A DNA stretch of 64,000 nt from Bradyrhizobium icense (GCF_001693385.1 NZ_CP016428.1:3224001-3288000); one strand, 5' to 3'; shown: positions 35,859-45,784, numbered from the stretch's first letter. Translations and numbers: made by a program. Notes: a model not told the origin generated them from the sequence alone.

Positions 35859-36374
35859 ATGTTCGGAAAGAAGAAGAAAATGCTGCGGAAGCATAAGACC
35901 CAGGAGGTTCAAGCCCGATTCGAGCGGAACGAGCGGGCAGGGAAGGACATTTACGCCCGAATCGCTGATTTGAAGAACGTGCCGCGCGACAACCTGCCTG
36001 ATGCGGTCTTTATGCTCTTCGTTGAGGCAAAACACCAAAGCGAGCTGATTCGGCAATCGGTCAAGGACCGTACCCGCTATGACTTCAATTTCGTCGGGTT
36101 CGTCGACGGCGATCTTGCGACCTACCTCGCGGAGGAAGCGGCGCATGCGATCCGAGATCACGTTACTAACCCGCAGACATTCTTGGAGGCGATGTCTGAG
36201 CAATTTCCGGATGTGCACTTCACGATCCAACAGCAGGACGCCGTTTCAATGGTTGCTTCGATGATCCGTGTGCAGCGGCTGGAAGGCATTCTGGAAGGTC
36301 TGCGGATTACTGGCCTACTGAACAAAGCGCCGAACCGCCGTCGCACCAGCCCGCAGAACGACGGGATGCTCTAG
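35859..36374 (+). CDS. Hypothetical protein, mostly helical
   Basis: The protein has 171 residues from ATG 35859, supported by AGGAGG 7 nt upstream. The N-terminus is strongly basic (MFGKKKKMLRKHKTQEVQARF) and is followed by a soluble, charged, mainly helical body and a basic tail (APNRRRTSPQ). There is no membrane segment or known motif. It is isolated, with gene-poor DNA on both sides. The good start and balanced composition make it a real gene. Confidence 0.65.
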   Translation: MFGKKKKMLRKHKTQEVQARFERNERAGKDIYARIADLKNVPRDNLPDAVFMLFVEAKHQSELIRQSVKDRTRYDFNFVGFVDGDLATYLAEEAAHAIRDHVTNPQTFLEAMSEQFPDVHFTIQQQDAVSMVASMIRVQRLEGILEGLRITGLLNKAPNRRRTSPQNDGML

Positions 36375-36501
36375 CAGGTCCACTTCAAGGCGCTTCTGGT
36401 ACCATAGCGACACCCTCGACAAATCCGATCACGTTCGCACTTTTCTTAGTCGTCCGTGAAGAACTGTCCAAGCCCTTGAGCGGGTCTTTTGGAGCGGAGC
36501 G

Positions 36502-36785
36502 CGGTTTGAAATTGCAAGCTTTTTGGGTTTGAAGGCCGGAAAGCTTGCAATTTCATTTCAGTCCCAATCGATCTTGCCACCGAGCTGCACCAGCTCGTGT
36601 TACAGGTTGATGATCTGGTCGAGCCTGGCGCGAAACAGATCGCCTTGCCTGTCGTCTTCGGCTTCGTCGGTCGCATCGTCCCCTCCGCTGCGACCACAGA
36701 ATCACGACCGGCGCGAGGGAATCTTCAAAACCAAATTTGCAAGCTTCCGAGGCCTCAAGTCGCAAAAACTTGCAATCTCAAAACG
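36502..36785. mobile_element. MITE-like element with 47-53 bp palindromic terminal inverted repeats
   Basis: The left end (36508-36554) contains a perfect 15-bp inverted repeat GAAATTGCAAGCTTT / AAAGCTTGCAATTTC with a 17-nt loop. The right end (36733-36779) is the reverse complement of the left end at most positions (GAGATTGCAAG..., with GGCCTCGGAAGCTTGCAAATTT-like end), and the similarity reaches out to about 36502 and 36785. The interior of about 180 bp has no gene. The architecture is that of a miniature inverted-repeat transposable element; a family is not known to me. Confidence 0.65.
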
Positions 36786-37110
36786 GCCTTCGCTAGAAAA
36801 TTGAATCCTCGGTCAAGACCTAAGGGGGGCCTTCACGGGCGACTCCTCTAAGCGCGCTCCCGGGGTGCGGATCGCCGCTGCCGCGGATTGCGCCGGCTTC
36901 TTGCAGCACCGAGATCGCCCAGCCCTGCAGCGTTCGGATCGCCGGGCGGACGCTGCTTAAACGTCCGCATCCATATGACTCCAATCCTATGCGCGTCCCG
37001 CGTTCCGCGCTCCTAACACCAGGCAAGTATTCCGAACTGCCATAGGTCTGCGTTTCCACGGTGTTCCGTTCCCAAGCGGGACTTAGGGATGCGTGAAAGA
37101 TGGACGTCCC
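36786..37110. other. Intergenic DNA, nothing recognised
   Basis: These 325 bp between the MITE-like element and the degenerate frame show no supported gene or signal. Confidence 0.35.
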
Positions 37111-37716
37111 TTATTCGCGGAAGCCCAGATCGGCCTTCGACGAACTCCACAACGGAGAGAGGCGGCTTGCGATTCGAAAACCCGCTTGGCACTTGGTCCA
37201 GGAAGATCGACGCGAGTTGGCTGAAATCACATTGCAAGTCCGACGGCTTGTAACAGTCCGCGTCTTCCGAGTTTCCGAGCCGCAACCGCACAGCTCATCG
37301 TCATCGCACTCGATCCACCAGTAGGAGGCTTGTATCCGAGGATCGGCGCCGGCAGGAGCATATTGCTTTCCCGGCCATTGGCCAAAAACTTCAAGGTACA
37401 GGTGGCGCAGCGTCCAGACGCTGTAGATATCCAGCAGCGTCCTGAGATCGCCGCCGTCGAACCATACCCCGTCGGCCGGTGAGAGGCGCAGATCGAATCG
37501 TCTTCGAAATTGGTGTGCCGCGGTCCGATCCATCTAGATGGACCAGCTGTAGCCCAGAAGCCCCATGCGCGCGGGCCCACTCCTGACCTGTATGGAAGCG
37601 TGACGAAAAACGTGGTTTCCCGCGCCAAGCCCGGAATGATCGAACTTCTCGCAAGGAGCCACATTCCATCGTCGTCTGGGAAAGTCCGAAGCGAAGGATA
37701 CGCTTCGGCAAGGCAT
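37111..37716 (-). pseudogene. Possible degenerate gene
   Basis: Several frames on the reverse strand each contain a natural-looking piece: FDLRLSPADGVWFDGGDL and a Trp/Cys-rich WWIECDDDELCGCGSE in one frame (37533-37111), and ARSSIIPGLARETTFFVTLP in another (37664). An in-frame stop (TAG) precedes the first. They may be one gene broken by a stop and a shift. No family is recognised; this is a weak call. 37717-38109 holds nothing further except the upstream region of the next gene. Confidence 0.3.
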
Positions 37717-38109
37717 TTTACCTGGTCGGAGGCGACTTGCTCCGCACCGCCTTCACGTCAGCCTCAGCACTCATATGGGCGAACAGCTTATGCCCCGCAC
37801 GTCCACGTGCAATCGGGTGCGAGGGCGCGGCGGTTCGGTGATAGCTTGGCAGGCCCGGCAGACGAACTTCTCGCGCACGTGCTGGATCACTTTCGATCTC
37901 AGGACTGGATAAACTTGGGGCAAGGCTCGCCAACAATCGGCTCGCCAACATTTTTATTGTCGGTGATTGAATTCGAGATGTTGGTATTTGTGTTGGTATT
38001 GGCCGGGAGAAGGATAAAGAAACTCCTGCGAGTTCAGGTGGTTAGGTGTCAAAATCGATTACCTTGGACGTAATGGAATGGGCGAAATTCGCATGATAGG
38101 TTTTCCACC

Positions 38110-38931
38110 ATGAACGCACATGCTGCCACGGCGCGAGCCGAACCAACGAAAGCCCCTCATATCGGCGATCACCTGCGCGAATGGCGCCAACGGCGCCATC
38201 TGAGCCAGCTCGATCTGGCGAGCGATGCCGAAATATCCGCGCGTCACCTCAGTTTTGTCGAAACCGGCCGCGCCGCGCCGTCGCGGGAAATGGTGCTCAA
38301 GCTTGCCGAGCGATTGGAGGTCCCCTTGCGTGAACGCAACGTGCTCCTGGTCGCGGCGGGTTTTGCCCCCGCCTTTCCGCAACGCTCGCTGGATGATCCG
38401 GCGCTAAAGTCAGCCCGGCAGGCGATCGAGCTGGTGCTGAAGGCGCACGAGCCCAATCCGGCGCTGGCCTATGACCGGCACTGGAATCTGGTGACGGCCA
38501 ACCGCATGGTGGCGCCGTTGCTCGAAGGCATCCCGCCGCATCTGCTCGGGCAGCCCTTAAACATTCTGCGACTCGCCTTTCATCCCGAAGGGCTCGCGCC
38601 GCGCACGGTCAATCTTGCCGAATGGAGCGCGCATCTCCTTGAGCGGCTGCACCGGCAATGCGAGGCGACGGCCGATCCCGAACTGCTGAAGCTGTATCAG
38701 GAGCTGAAAGCCTATCGTATGCCGGCGCGCTCGGGGCCGATCTCGGCCGACAATGTCGCTATCCCGTTCAAGCTGCGCCACAAGGGCGACGTGTTGAGTT
38801 TCATCTCCACCACCATGGTATTCGGCACGCCCGTCGACATCACGCTGCAGGAGCTGGCGCTGGAAACCTTCTTCCCGGCAGATGATCTGACCGCCGATCG
38901 GATGCAGCAGATAGCGGCAGGGTTGACCTAA
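38110..38931 (+). CDS. XRE-family regulator with MmyB-like ligand-binding domain
   Basis: The protein has 273 residues. It has an N-terminal Cro/CI helix-turn-helix (LREWRQRRHLSQLDLASDAEIS, then RHLSFVETGRAAPSREMVLKLAERL, about 24-75) and a C-terminal MmyB-like domain with YDRHWNLVTAN and NILRLAFHPEG, the signature of this regulator class. MmyB-type proteins bind fatty-acid-like ligands and control nearby metabolic genes. Neighbours are a FrnE oxidoreductase and a NIPSNAP protein, both possible targets. The return to core-like GC content here suggests the accessory region ends just before it. Confidence 0.9.
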   Translation: MNAHAATARAEPTKAPHIGDHLREWRQRRHLSQLDLASDAEISARHLSFVETGRAAPSREMVLKLAERLEVPLRERNVLLVAAGFAPAFPQRSLDDPALKSARQAIELVLKAHEPNPALAYDRHWNLVTANRMVAPLLEGIPPHLLGQPLNILRLAFHPEGLAPRTVNLAEWSAHLLERLHRQCEATADPELLKLYQELKAYRMPARSGPISADNVAIPFKLRHKGDVLSFISTTMVFGTPVDITLQELALETFFPADDLTADRMQQIAAGLT

Positions 38932-39182
38932 TTTGTCGCGCTGCCCTGCAGCATATCGGGCGACCACCGCCCGCTGGCTTGTTCGGTGGCGCGAAACAGG
39001 GGCCTTCCGGCCTGAAAATGGCGGTCGTTGCAGGGGCTCTGCGGTTCAAGATCGATTCACGGAGCTGGCCGTTCGCCACAATACCCGCGGAGGTGAAGTG
39101 ATACGAGACATGCGGCTATCGCCCTTGTCTCCTCGCCGGATCGGACTACCTTCCGGGCTTCATTCAGCGAAGGACGACCCCG

Positions 39183-39845
39183 ATGAGCACCCTCAAACCT
39201 CTCAAGATCGACATCGTCTCCGACGTGGTCTGCCCCTGGTGCTACATTGGCAAACGCCGGATCGAGAACGCCTTGGCGCTGGTGCCGGATGTTCCCGTCG
39301 AAGTGCGCTGGCGGCCGTTCTTCCTCAATTCCTGGGTGCCGCGCGAGGGCATCAGCCGCGACGAATATCTCACCGCAAAATTCGGTTCGGTCGAGGCCTA
39401 TAAGGGCATCGCCGGCCGCGTCGTCGCGGCTGCGGGCGAGGAGGGGCTGACGTACCGGCCCGAACTCGTGAAGCGTCAGCCCAATACCATCGATTGCCAC
39501 CGGCTGATCCATTGGGCGGAAGCGCAGGGCAAGGCTGCTGAGATGAAGCAGCGCCTGATGGAATTGTACTTTCGCGATGGCGGCGATCTGACCGATGTCA
39601 ATGTGCTGGTGCAGGCCGCGGCCGATGTCGGCCTCAATGCCGACGATGTGCGCAGGCGTCTTGCCACCGATGAGGACGTCGCACTGATCTCCGGCCAGGC
39701 GCAGGAAGCGTCCGACAAGGGAATCTCCGGCGTCCCAACTTTCGTGTTCGCACAGAAATATGCAGTGTCCGGCGCCCAGCCGGCCGAGCAACTCGCCCGC
39801 GCGATCCGTCAGGTATCGGGGGAGATCAACGCACAGGCGCAGTAG
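39183..39845 (+). CDS. FrnE-like DsbA-family oxidoreductase
   Basis: The protein has 220 residues with a thioredoxin fold and active site CPWC (Cys17, Cys20) and the C-terminal cis-Pro region GISGVPTFVF. It has no signal peptide, so it is cytoplasmic. FrnE-type proteins (2-hydroxychromene-2-carboxylate isomerase/DsbA clan) catalyse thiol-disulphide exchange or glutathione-linked isomerisation. Length is normal for the family. It is 250 bp after the XRE regulator on the same strand. Confidence 0.9.
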   Translation: MSTLKPLKIDIVSDVVCPWCYIGKRRIENALALVPDVPVEVRWRPFFLNSWVPREGISRDEYLTAKFGSVEAYKGIAGRVVAAAGEEGLTYRPELVKRQPNTIDCHRLIHWAEAQGKAAEMKQRLMELYFRDGGDLTDVNVLVQAAADVGLNADDVRRRLATDEDVALISGQAQEASDKGISGVPTFVFAQKYAVSGAQPAEQLARAIRQVSGEINAQAQ

Positions 39846-39854
39846 TCGAGGGTT

Positions 39855-39902
39855 CTTTCTCCCTCGCCCCGCTCTTGCGGGGAGAGGGTCGGGTGAGGGG
39901 CC
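39855..39902. repeat. REP-like GC-rich hairpin repeat
   Basis: CCCTCGCCCCGC-TCTT-GCGGGGAGAGGG forms a strong stem, followed by GGTGAGGGGC-like text. This is the common Bradyrhizobium intergenic unit. It may also act as a transcription stop after the FrnE-like gene. Confidence 0.6.
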
Positions 39903-39982
39903 TCTCTCCGCACAGCGCAGTGTAGCGTTTGACAGGAGTGCTGCCCCAAAACAACAAACAGCAAAAAACTTGGGGAGGCATC

Positions 39983-40621
39983 ATGATCTACGAACTGCGC
40001 ACCTACACCGTAAAGCCCGGCACGCTCGGCGACATGATCAAGGCCGCGAGCACCGTGTCGCGCGAGATCCGCAAGGACGACTACGGCAAGCTCGAAGGCT
40101 ACTGGTCGACCGAGATCGGCCCGCTCAACCAGGTCCTGCACATGTGGAGCTACAATAGCTTTGACGAGCGCGCGCGCATGCGGGCGGAGCTCGCCGGGAA
40201 TTCGCGCTGGACCGGCGAGTACGTGCCGCTGATCCGCCCCTTGCTCGTGCGTCAGGAAGTCCGCCTGCTTAGCGCGGTGCGAGCGCCGGTGGCGCCGATG
40301 ACCACGGGCAACGTTTATGAGCTGCGCAATTACCGCGCCAAGCCGGCCGGCGGTCTCAAGCAATGGCTCGATGCGTTCACCGCCGTGCTGCCGGAGCGCG
40401 AAAAATATTCAAAGATCGTCGGCCTCTGGACGACCGAAGCGGGCCAGCCGAACGAAGCCTGCCACATCTGGGCCTATCCCAGCCTGAACGCACGCGCCGA
40501 AGCGCGCGGCAACGCGATGAAGGATCCGGCCTGGCAGGAATTTCTCGGGAAGGGTCCCGGATTTCTCGACGAGATGCACTCGACCATCATGCTGCCGGCG
40601 CCGCATTCGCCGCTGCAGTGA
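39983..40621 (+). CDS. NIPSNAP-family protein with two NIPSNAP modules
   Basis: The protein has 212 residues from ATG 39983, with GGGGAGG 5 nt upstream; a longer frame from 39929 runs through the ribosome site. Two related halves begin MIYELRTYTVKPG and NVYELRNYRAKPAG, each with a W-T/S-T-E-x-G motif (GYWSTEIGPLN and GLWTTEAGQPN), a tandem dimeric alpha/beta-barrel layout. Bacterial NIPSNAP proteins are of uncertain function and are often near aromatic or fatty-acid metabolism genes. Confidence 0.85.
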   Translation: MIYELRTYTVKPGTLGDMIKAASTVSREIRKDDYGKLEGYWSTEIGPLNQVLHMWSYNSFDERARMRAELAGNSRWTGEYVPLIRPLLVRQEVRLLSAVRAPVAPMTTGNVYELRNYRAKPAGGLKQWLDAFTAVLPEREKYSKIVGLWTTEAGQPNEACHIWAYPSLNARAEARGNAMKDPAWQEFLGKGPGFLDEMHSTIMLPAPHSPLQ

Positions 40622-40630
40622 GACGATGAA

Positions 40631-40744
40631 GTAGCCCGGATGGAACCAACGGGTCGCGCGAATGCGCGCCCGATGACAGGCTCCGCGCAATCCGGGGACC
40701 GGCACCCAGGAGTCCCGGGTTACGCTTCCGCTTCAACCGGGCTA
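40631..40744. repeat. Interspersed intergenic repeat with AGCCCGG/CCGGGCT ends
   Basis: Inverted ends AGCCCGG (40633-40639) and CCGGGCT (40737-40743) enclose text such as CCGGGTTACGCTTCCGCTTC, which I know as a frequent Bradyrhizobium repeat. It sits between two convergent genes (NIPSNAP and cupin) and may form a bidirectional stop. Confidence 0.6.
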
Positions 40745-40752
40745 TGGGCGCG

Positions 40753-41697
40753 TCACACCCCCTTCAAATAGTAGTTCGCCCGTTTGCCAAGTGCGATCCG
40801 CCGCAGCACGCGCCGCATTGCCATCGAGGCGCGCAGCGGTTTGATCGCGGTCGTCACGGTGCGATAGAACGCCAGCTTCAGCGCGTCGAGCACCGGCTGT
40901 TTGCCCGGCGGCTGCTGAGGCAGGCCGATGCCGCGCAGCATCGAATTGAAAAAGTGCAGATCGTTCATCCGCCGTACTTCGCGCGTCTTCCAGGTGATCG
41001 CCATTGAGATCGAGAACGAACCTGCGGTGCGTACCCAGTGCGGCCATTGATACGGCACGTAGCATCCTTCGCCAGCGAACAGGTGGAATTCTGTGCCCCG
41101 CGGCGCGATGCCCTCGTCGTATTTCAGGTTGCGATGCTTGGTCATCGAGCGCTCGATCTCGTCGTCGGAGACGATCGAACGGTCGGTATTGTCGAAGATC
41201 GTGAAGAATTTTTCGCCGTGAATGTGCACGAAGAAGTTGTCTTCGCTGTCGAGATGAAATGGCGTGGTCGAATTCGGCGAGGACACGAACAGGAAGCCTT
41301 CGACCTGCTCGAAGCCGGCGTCGAGGAGGCTGTTGAAGCCGCGGGCACGGGCGACGGACAGCAGCGTATCCTCCAGCAACGCCCGGTATTCCGGCGAATT
41401 CTCGATGCGCTTGAGCACCATCCAGGCGCCGGCCGTCTCAATGCTTTTCACGACTTCGACAGGGTCGAGCCCCACGGTGGGAATCGCGTCCGGATCCTGG
41501 CTGATCGCGACCTTGCCGGAATTATATTCGATCAGGTCTCGCGGCAATTCGGAAGCCAATTGCGCGATGCGTAGCAGCGTTAGCAGCGGATGGCCGGCGA
41601 GCTTGTGGCGGATCGCAAACGGTTTTAGCGGAAAGTCGTGGCGAAGCGCGTCATGATCGGCCGTAATGACGGGGGCTATAGCGGTGAGCGTATTCAT
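40753..41697 (-). CDS. Cupin-like / JmjC-type Fe(II)-2OG oxygenase-like protein
   Basis: The protein has 314 residues. Its central part matches the cupin_8/JmjC fold, with an Fe-binding H-x-D (FHLDSEDNFFVHIHGEKFF, about residues 147-165) and a distal histidine in the PYQWPHWVRTAG segment (about 222). Such proteins are often peptide or tRNA hydroxylases. It begins 2 bp after the stop of the FemAB/GNAT-like gene, so the two form an operon; this pair recurs in rhizobia as far as I recall. The substrate is not known. Confidence 0.8.
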   Translation of the reverse strand: MNTLTAIAPVITADHDALRHDFPLKPFAIRHKLAGHPLLTLLRIAQLASELPRDLIEYNSGKVAISQDPDAIPTVGLDPVEVVKSIETAGAWMVLKRIENSPEYRALLEDTLLSVARARGFNSLLDAGFEQVEGFLFVSSPNSTTPFHLDSEDNFFVHIHGEKFFTIFDNTDRSIVSDDEIERSMTKHRNLKYDEGIAPRGTEFHLFAGEGCYVPYQWPHWVRTAGSFSISMAITWKTREVRRMNDLHFFNSMLRGIGLPQQPPGKQPVLDALKLAFYRTVTTAIKPLRASMAMRRVLRRIALGKRANYYLKGV

Positions 41698-41698
41698 T

Positions 41699-42955
41699 TT
41701 AGGATTTCTCCCGACTCTTTCTGACGAAATGGATGAGACGTCGCGCCGGCTCGCGGATTGCGGACCGCAACGGGAGCGCGGCGCGAATCAACGCCACCAC
41801 CGGATCGTTCCGCCGCAGCGGAATCAACACGTCGCCGATCGCAAGGCGTCCGCGCCAGATCGGGTTGATCATGGGATGGTCGGGATTTGCGGTGGAATCC
41901 ACCATGGCAATGGCGGGGTCGGCGCAAAGATGCTGCGTCAGCTCCAGCGTCAGTTGCACGCCCGGCGAAAACTTCGCGAAGCGCTCGTCGACGCCGAGCT
42001 TGAAGTAGAAGGCGCGGTCCTGATGGCGTAGCACGATCGCTGCCGCCACCGGCGTCTCGCCGGCCCGCAAGGTCACGATCTCGCATTGACCGATCTCGGC
42101 CAGCGCCGAAGTGGCGCGGCGAACGAAGGCCGCATCGCCCTCGTGCTGGCCGAGGGCCGTGCCACGCTGGCCCTTCCAGCCGCTGGCCTCCAGCACCAGG
42201 AATGTTTCGACGGCGGCGGCGATCTCGCCGGGCGTCCGCGCCACATCGAAATGGACAGCGCCGTGTTCGGCAAGGCGATTGCGCTGGCGGCGCAGTTCTT
42301 TCAGTTTCTTTGCGCCGAGCGCGTCGCGTAGCACCGTATTGGCGTCGGCCGTGGCATCGAGGCAGGCGCGGACATGCGACTGCAGCACCAGCGGCTGCAT
42401 GCCGCCGCGATGCAGCGCGTCGGTAAACGCCTTCATCGCCGCGCCATCGAGCGAGGCGGCTCGAAAAATCAGCGCATGCGCGCCGGCGCGCCGGGCCCGG
42501 CGCAGGATGCCGGTGACGGCTTCCTCCGCCATGTCGCGATCGAGCAGCGGCGTGCAAAGCGTGCCGTAGGGATCGGCGCTGACCAGAGCGGGCAGCGGAA
42601 CCTTGTAGGCGCGCCACATCGAGATCACGGGCACCAGGCCGATCAAGGTGGATGAATCGCGCCACGCGCCGAGCGCGGCGGCGTTCTGGCGACCTCGCGC
42701 CGAAGCGTTCACCGCCAACTCCCATTCGGGCAAGTAATAGCCGTTCGGCTCGGCGACGCGTTCGGTAAGCGCGCGCCATTGGGGCGCGGAGATGCCGGTA
42801 AGCGGCGTCAGCGCATCGCCGATGGCTGGCGCACTCGCGTCCTTGCTCGATGCTCGGCGCACCGTCGATATATCGGTAATATCGGCCACTTCCCCGAATC
42901 CCCGTTCGCGATTTTTGTGCCGGCGACACCTTGAGCGCCGGCTCATCGCGTTCAT
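41699..42955 (-). CDS. FemAB/BioF2-like GNAT-fold acyltransferase
   Basis: The protein has 418 residues with a basic N-terminus followed by two GNAT-like halves. It shows EWELAVNASARGRQNAAALGAW, AKKLKELRRQRNRLAE and the acyl-CoA domain part GETPVAAAIVLRHQDRAFYFKLGVDE, typical of the 'GNAT family N-acetyltransferase' (CelD/BcsL) proteins used in polysaccharide or cell-wall modification. It is upstream in an operon with the cupin-like gene. A soluble cytoplasmic enzyme; acceptor unknown. Confidence 0.8.
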   Translation of the reverse strand: MNAMSRRSRCRRHKNRERGFGEVADITDISTVRRASSKDASAPAIGDALTPLTGISAPQWRALTERVAEPNGYYLPEWELAVNASARGRQNAAALGAWRDSSTLIGLVPVISMWRAYKVPLPALVSADPYGTLCTPLLDRDMAEEAVTGILRRARRAGAHALIFRAASLDGAAMKAFTDALHRGGMQPLVLQSHVRACLDATADANTVLRDALGAKKLKELRRQRNRLAEHGAVHFDVARTPGEIAAAVETFLVLEASGWKGQRGTALGQHEGDAAFVRRATSALAEIGQCEIVTLRAGETPVAAAIVLRHQDRAFYFKLGVDERFAKFSPGVQLTLELTQHLCADPAIAMVDSTANPDHPMINPIWRGRLAIGDVLIPLRRNDPVVALIRAALPLRSAIREPARRLIHFVRKSREKS

Positions 42956-43057
42956 GGGGCGACGCTAGTGGAAAGAGGTGGAAAATAGCGTTGCTACGAC
43001 GCTCGGATTTAAGGTGTCGCGTTAACCGATCGTTCAGCCTGATCAGCCGCTCGGCCG

Positions 43058-45784
43058 TCACGCCACCTCGGCGGCAGCGGCCGCGGTCAGGAATTTGACT
43101 TCGAACTCGCTCGCCGGCATCGGCTTGCCGAAGCAATAGCCCTGTCCTTCTTCGCAGCCCATCCTGACCAGGAAGTCAGCCGTGGCGCGGTCCTCGATGC
43201 CTTCGGCGATAACCGACAGGCCCAATTGCTTGCTTAGTCCGATGGTCGAACTGACGATCGCCGCGTCGTCGGGATTGGTGAGCAGGCCCAACACGAAAGA
43301 GCGGTCGATCTTGAGCCCGTCGAGCGGGAATTTTTTCAGATAGCTCAAGCTGGCAAAGCCGGTGCCGAAATCGTCGAAGGACAGGCGAACCCCAAGCTCC
43401 TGAATCTCAAGGAACGTATTCAGCGCGGCCTGCTCATCGTGGAGCAGGATGTCTTCGGTGACCTCGAGCTCGAGGCTGGTTGGACTCAAGCCGGTGCTGG
43501 CCAGCACCTGCGCAACCGAGATTGCGAGGTCGCCAGACTCCAACTGGGACGGCGAAAGGTTGACGCCGACGCGGAGCTTGTGTCCCGCGTGTTCCCAGGC
43601 GGCACCCTGGGTGCAGGCAGTTTGCAGAACCCATTCGGCGATCCGCTCGGAAATCGGAGAGGTGTTGACGACCGGCATGAATTCGCCCGGCGAAACCAGG
43701 CCCCGCACGGGATGGCGCCAGCGGATCAGGGCTTCGGCGCCGATCAGTCGGCCGTCGGCCAGATGAAATTGCGGTTGGTAGAACAATTCGAACTCATTGC
43801 GTTCCGCCGCCAGCGCGAGCTCTGCTTCCAGAGTCAGGCGCGTCTCCAACTCGCGGCGGATCGAATCTTCGAACAGCACGTGGCCGCCGCGGTTGGTCGC
43901 CTTGGCGCGGCTCAGCGCCAGATGGGCGTTGCTGAGGAGTTCGTCCGCCGTTCGTCCATCGGCCGGGCAAACGGCGGCTCCAATGCTGACCTTGACCCGC
44001 AGGTGGCGGTTGCCGGCCAGCAGCGGCGCGTCGAAGCCGTCGCCGATCTGCTCGGCGAAGCGGCTGAGGTTTTCTCCGATGTCGCTGGTCGGAACGGCGA
44101 TGGCGAATTCGTCTCCGCTCAAGCGAGCGACCAGACCCGCCGGCGGAACAGCCGCCGTCAGTCGCTGCGAAATGGCGCGAAGCACGAGGTCACCACAGGT
44201 GTGGCCAAGCATGTCGTTGATCTGCTGGAAGCCGTCGATGCCGATCACCAGCAGTGCCACCTTGCGGCCGTCCGTCTCGGTCGAGGAAATTTTGGCCTTG
44301 AGCTGCACGTGAAGCGCATCGCGATTGATGAGCCCCGTCAGCGTGTCGTGTTCCGCAAGATATCTGACTCTCTCGGCTTCGTGCTTGCGCACCGAGATGT
44401 CGCGCAGGATCGCGCCAATCTGAAGCCCGTCGGTGCCTTGCCAGCCGGAGAAGGAAGCCTCGACCGGAAACACCTCGCCATTGCTGCGGCGTCCGTCAAA
44501 CTCGACCACCGATCCAGCGGCGAGCTGCGCTGCGTTCTTGATTGAAAAGGTGGATGCGGCGAGGCCGTCGTCACGTGCGCAAATCTCGTCGAACGGCCGA
44601 CCGATCATCTGTTCGGGCAGATAGCCGAAGATTGCGGTAGCGCCCGGATTCCACACCGTGATCAAATAGTTTGAATCGGTGCAGATCAGGCCATCGCCGA
44701 GCGACATGGCCACGCGCTGAAAGCGGCTCTCGGCGACCCGGCCGAGCAGATCCTTGATGTCGATTTCGTCGAGCGCGATGGCCGCGACGTAGATGATGAT
44801 GGCGAAGTGAAGCAGCGACGTATCCAGAATGAGCGGGAACGCCGCCTGCAGGGCAAATGCGCCTGCCTCGAGCGTGAACGCCGTTGCGCCGAGCAGCGCT
44901 ACGCGCTTGCCGGCAGTGAGGCGACGCCACGAGAACAGCATCAGTAGGCCAAGCAACGCCAGGCCGGCCGTCGTGACGACGTGCGAGGTCCATTGCAGCG
45001 CGCGGTTCTGCAGCAGCGACTCCGCAGCTAGCGTCTGCAGCACGGGGCCGGATACGATCACACCGTTCGGCACGCTGAAGCGATCCCCAAGTTCGAGCGC
45101 CGTGCCGCCAATGACGACCTTCTTGCCCCTGAGTTTTTGCAGTGTCGCCGGGTCGCCGCTCAGAACATCGGCAAAGGACACTTTGGGGATTCCGGCCGTT
45201 CGGATGCTGAAGTCGATCAGAAAGGGCGTGCGCTTTTCGGCGTACTGGCCGGCGAGCACGGCAGCCATCGACGGCACGAATTTGCCGTCCAGCTTCTCGC
45301 CGAACGGATAACTCCGGACGAGGCCGTCGCGGCCGACCTCGACGTTGACGACCGCCGGCCAGGAATGTTCGGCGAATTGCTGCAGCGGGCGATTGATGTG
45401 AAGCGTCGTCCTGTCGGTGCGGGGCTGCTGGAAGGAGGGAAGCACCACCGATCCGCCGGCGCTCTGAAGCGCTTCGGCAAAGTTTCGGTCCGACGACGCA
45501 TCCGAAGGTGTCGAGAAGTCGACGTCGAGTGCGATGTCCTGGACGTTCGCCTTCTGAAGCTGGCGGATCAACTCGCCGTGGAGCAGGCGCGGCCACGGCC
45601 AGACGCCGATCCTGTCGATCGACGATGCGTCGATCGCGATCACCACGATGTCGCCGCTGACCTGTCGCGACTGCCAGGCGAACCGCAGGTCGGCCAGGAC
45701 GTTGCGAAGCGAGCTGTGCCAGCCAGCCGCCAGGACAATAGCCAACGCGATCATCACAAAAATATGCGGCCGATATCGTCTCAC
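43058..45784 (-). CDS. CHASE2-PAS-GGDEF-EAL signalling protein
   Basis: The protein has 908 residues. Helix 1 (about 7-22) starts an extracytoplasmic CHASE2 domain (to about 265), then a group of transmembrane helices (about 270-340), a PAS domain (about 350-465), GGDEF (motif SGDEF, 556-560) and EAL (AEALIRW, EAL 684-686; DDFGTGFASL). The first glycine of GGDEF is serine, which is often still active, and the EAL motifs are intact. CHASE2 senses an unknown periplasmic signal and the output is cyclic-di-GMP turnover. The adjacent FecR and TpsB genes suggest linkage to adhesin or surface protein secretion. Confidence 0.93.
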   Translation of the reverse strand: MRRYRPHIFVMIALAIVLAAGWHSSLRNVLADLRFAWQSRQVSGDIVVIAIDASSIDRIGVWPWPRLLHGELIRQLQKANVQDIALDVDFSTPSDASSDRNFAEALQSAGGSVVLPSFQQPRTDRTTLHINRPLQQFAEHSWPAVVNVEVGRDGLVRSYPFGEKLDGKFVPSMAAVLAGQYAEKRTPFLIDFSIRTAGIPKVSFADVLSGDPATLQKLRGKKVVIGGTALELGDRFSVPNGVIVSGPVLQTLAAESLLQNRALQWTSHVVTTAGLALLGLLMLFSWRRLTAGKRVALLGATAFTLEAGAFALQAAFPLILDTSLLHFAIIIYVAAIALDEIDIKDLLGRVAESRFQRVAMSLGDGLICTDSNYLITVWNPGATAIFGYLPEQMIGRPFDEICARDDGLAASTFSIKNAAQLAAGSVVEFDGRRSNGEVFPVEASFSGWQGTDGLQIGAILRDISVRKHEAERVRYLAEHDTLTGLINRDALHVQLKAKISSTETDGRKVALLVIGIDGFQQINDMLGHTCGDLVLRAISQRLTAAVPPAGLVARLSGDEFAIAVPTSDIGENLSRFAEQIGDGFDAPLLAGNRHLRVKVSIGAAVCPADGRTADELLSNAHLALSRAKATNRGGHVLFEDSIRRELETRLTLEAELALAAERNEFELFYQPQFHLADGRLIGAEALIRWRHPVRGLVSPGEFMPVVNTSPISERIAEWVLQTACTQGAAWEHAGHKLRVGVNLSPSQLESGDLAISVAQVLASTGLSPTSLELEVTEDILLHDEQAALNTFLEIQELGVRLSFDDFGTGFASLSYLKKFPLDGLKIDRSFVLGLLTNPDDAAIVSSTIGLSKQLGLSVIAEGIEDRATADFLVRMGCEEGQGYCFGKPMPASEFEVKFLTAAAAAEVA

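Noticed and set aside
41694..43136. 480-codon frame on the - strand overlapping the GNAT-like gene in another frame
   Set aside because: Arg-rich composition, and the frame at 41699-42955 has the recognisable acyltransferase sequence.
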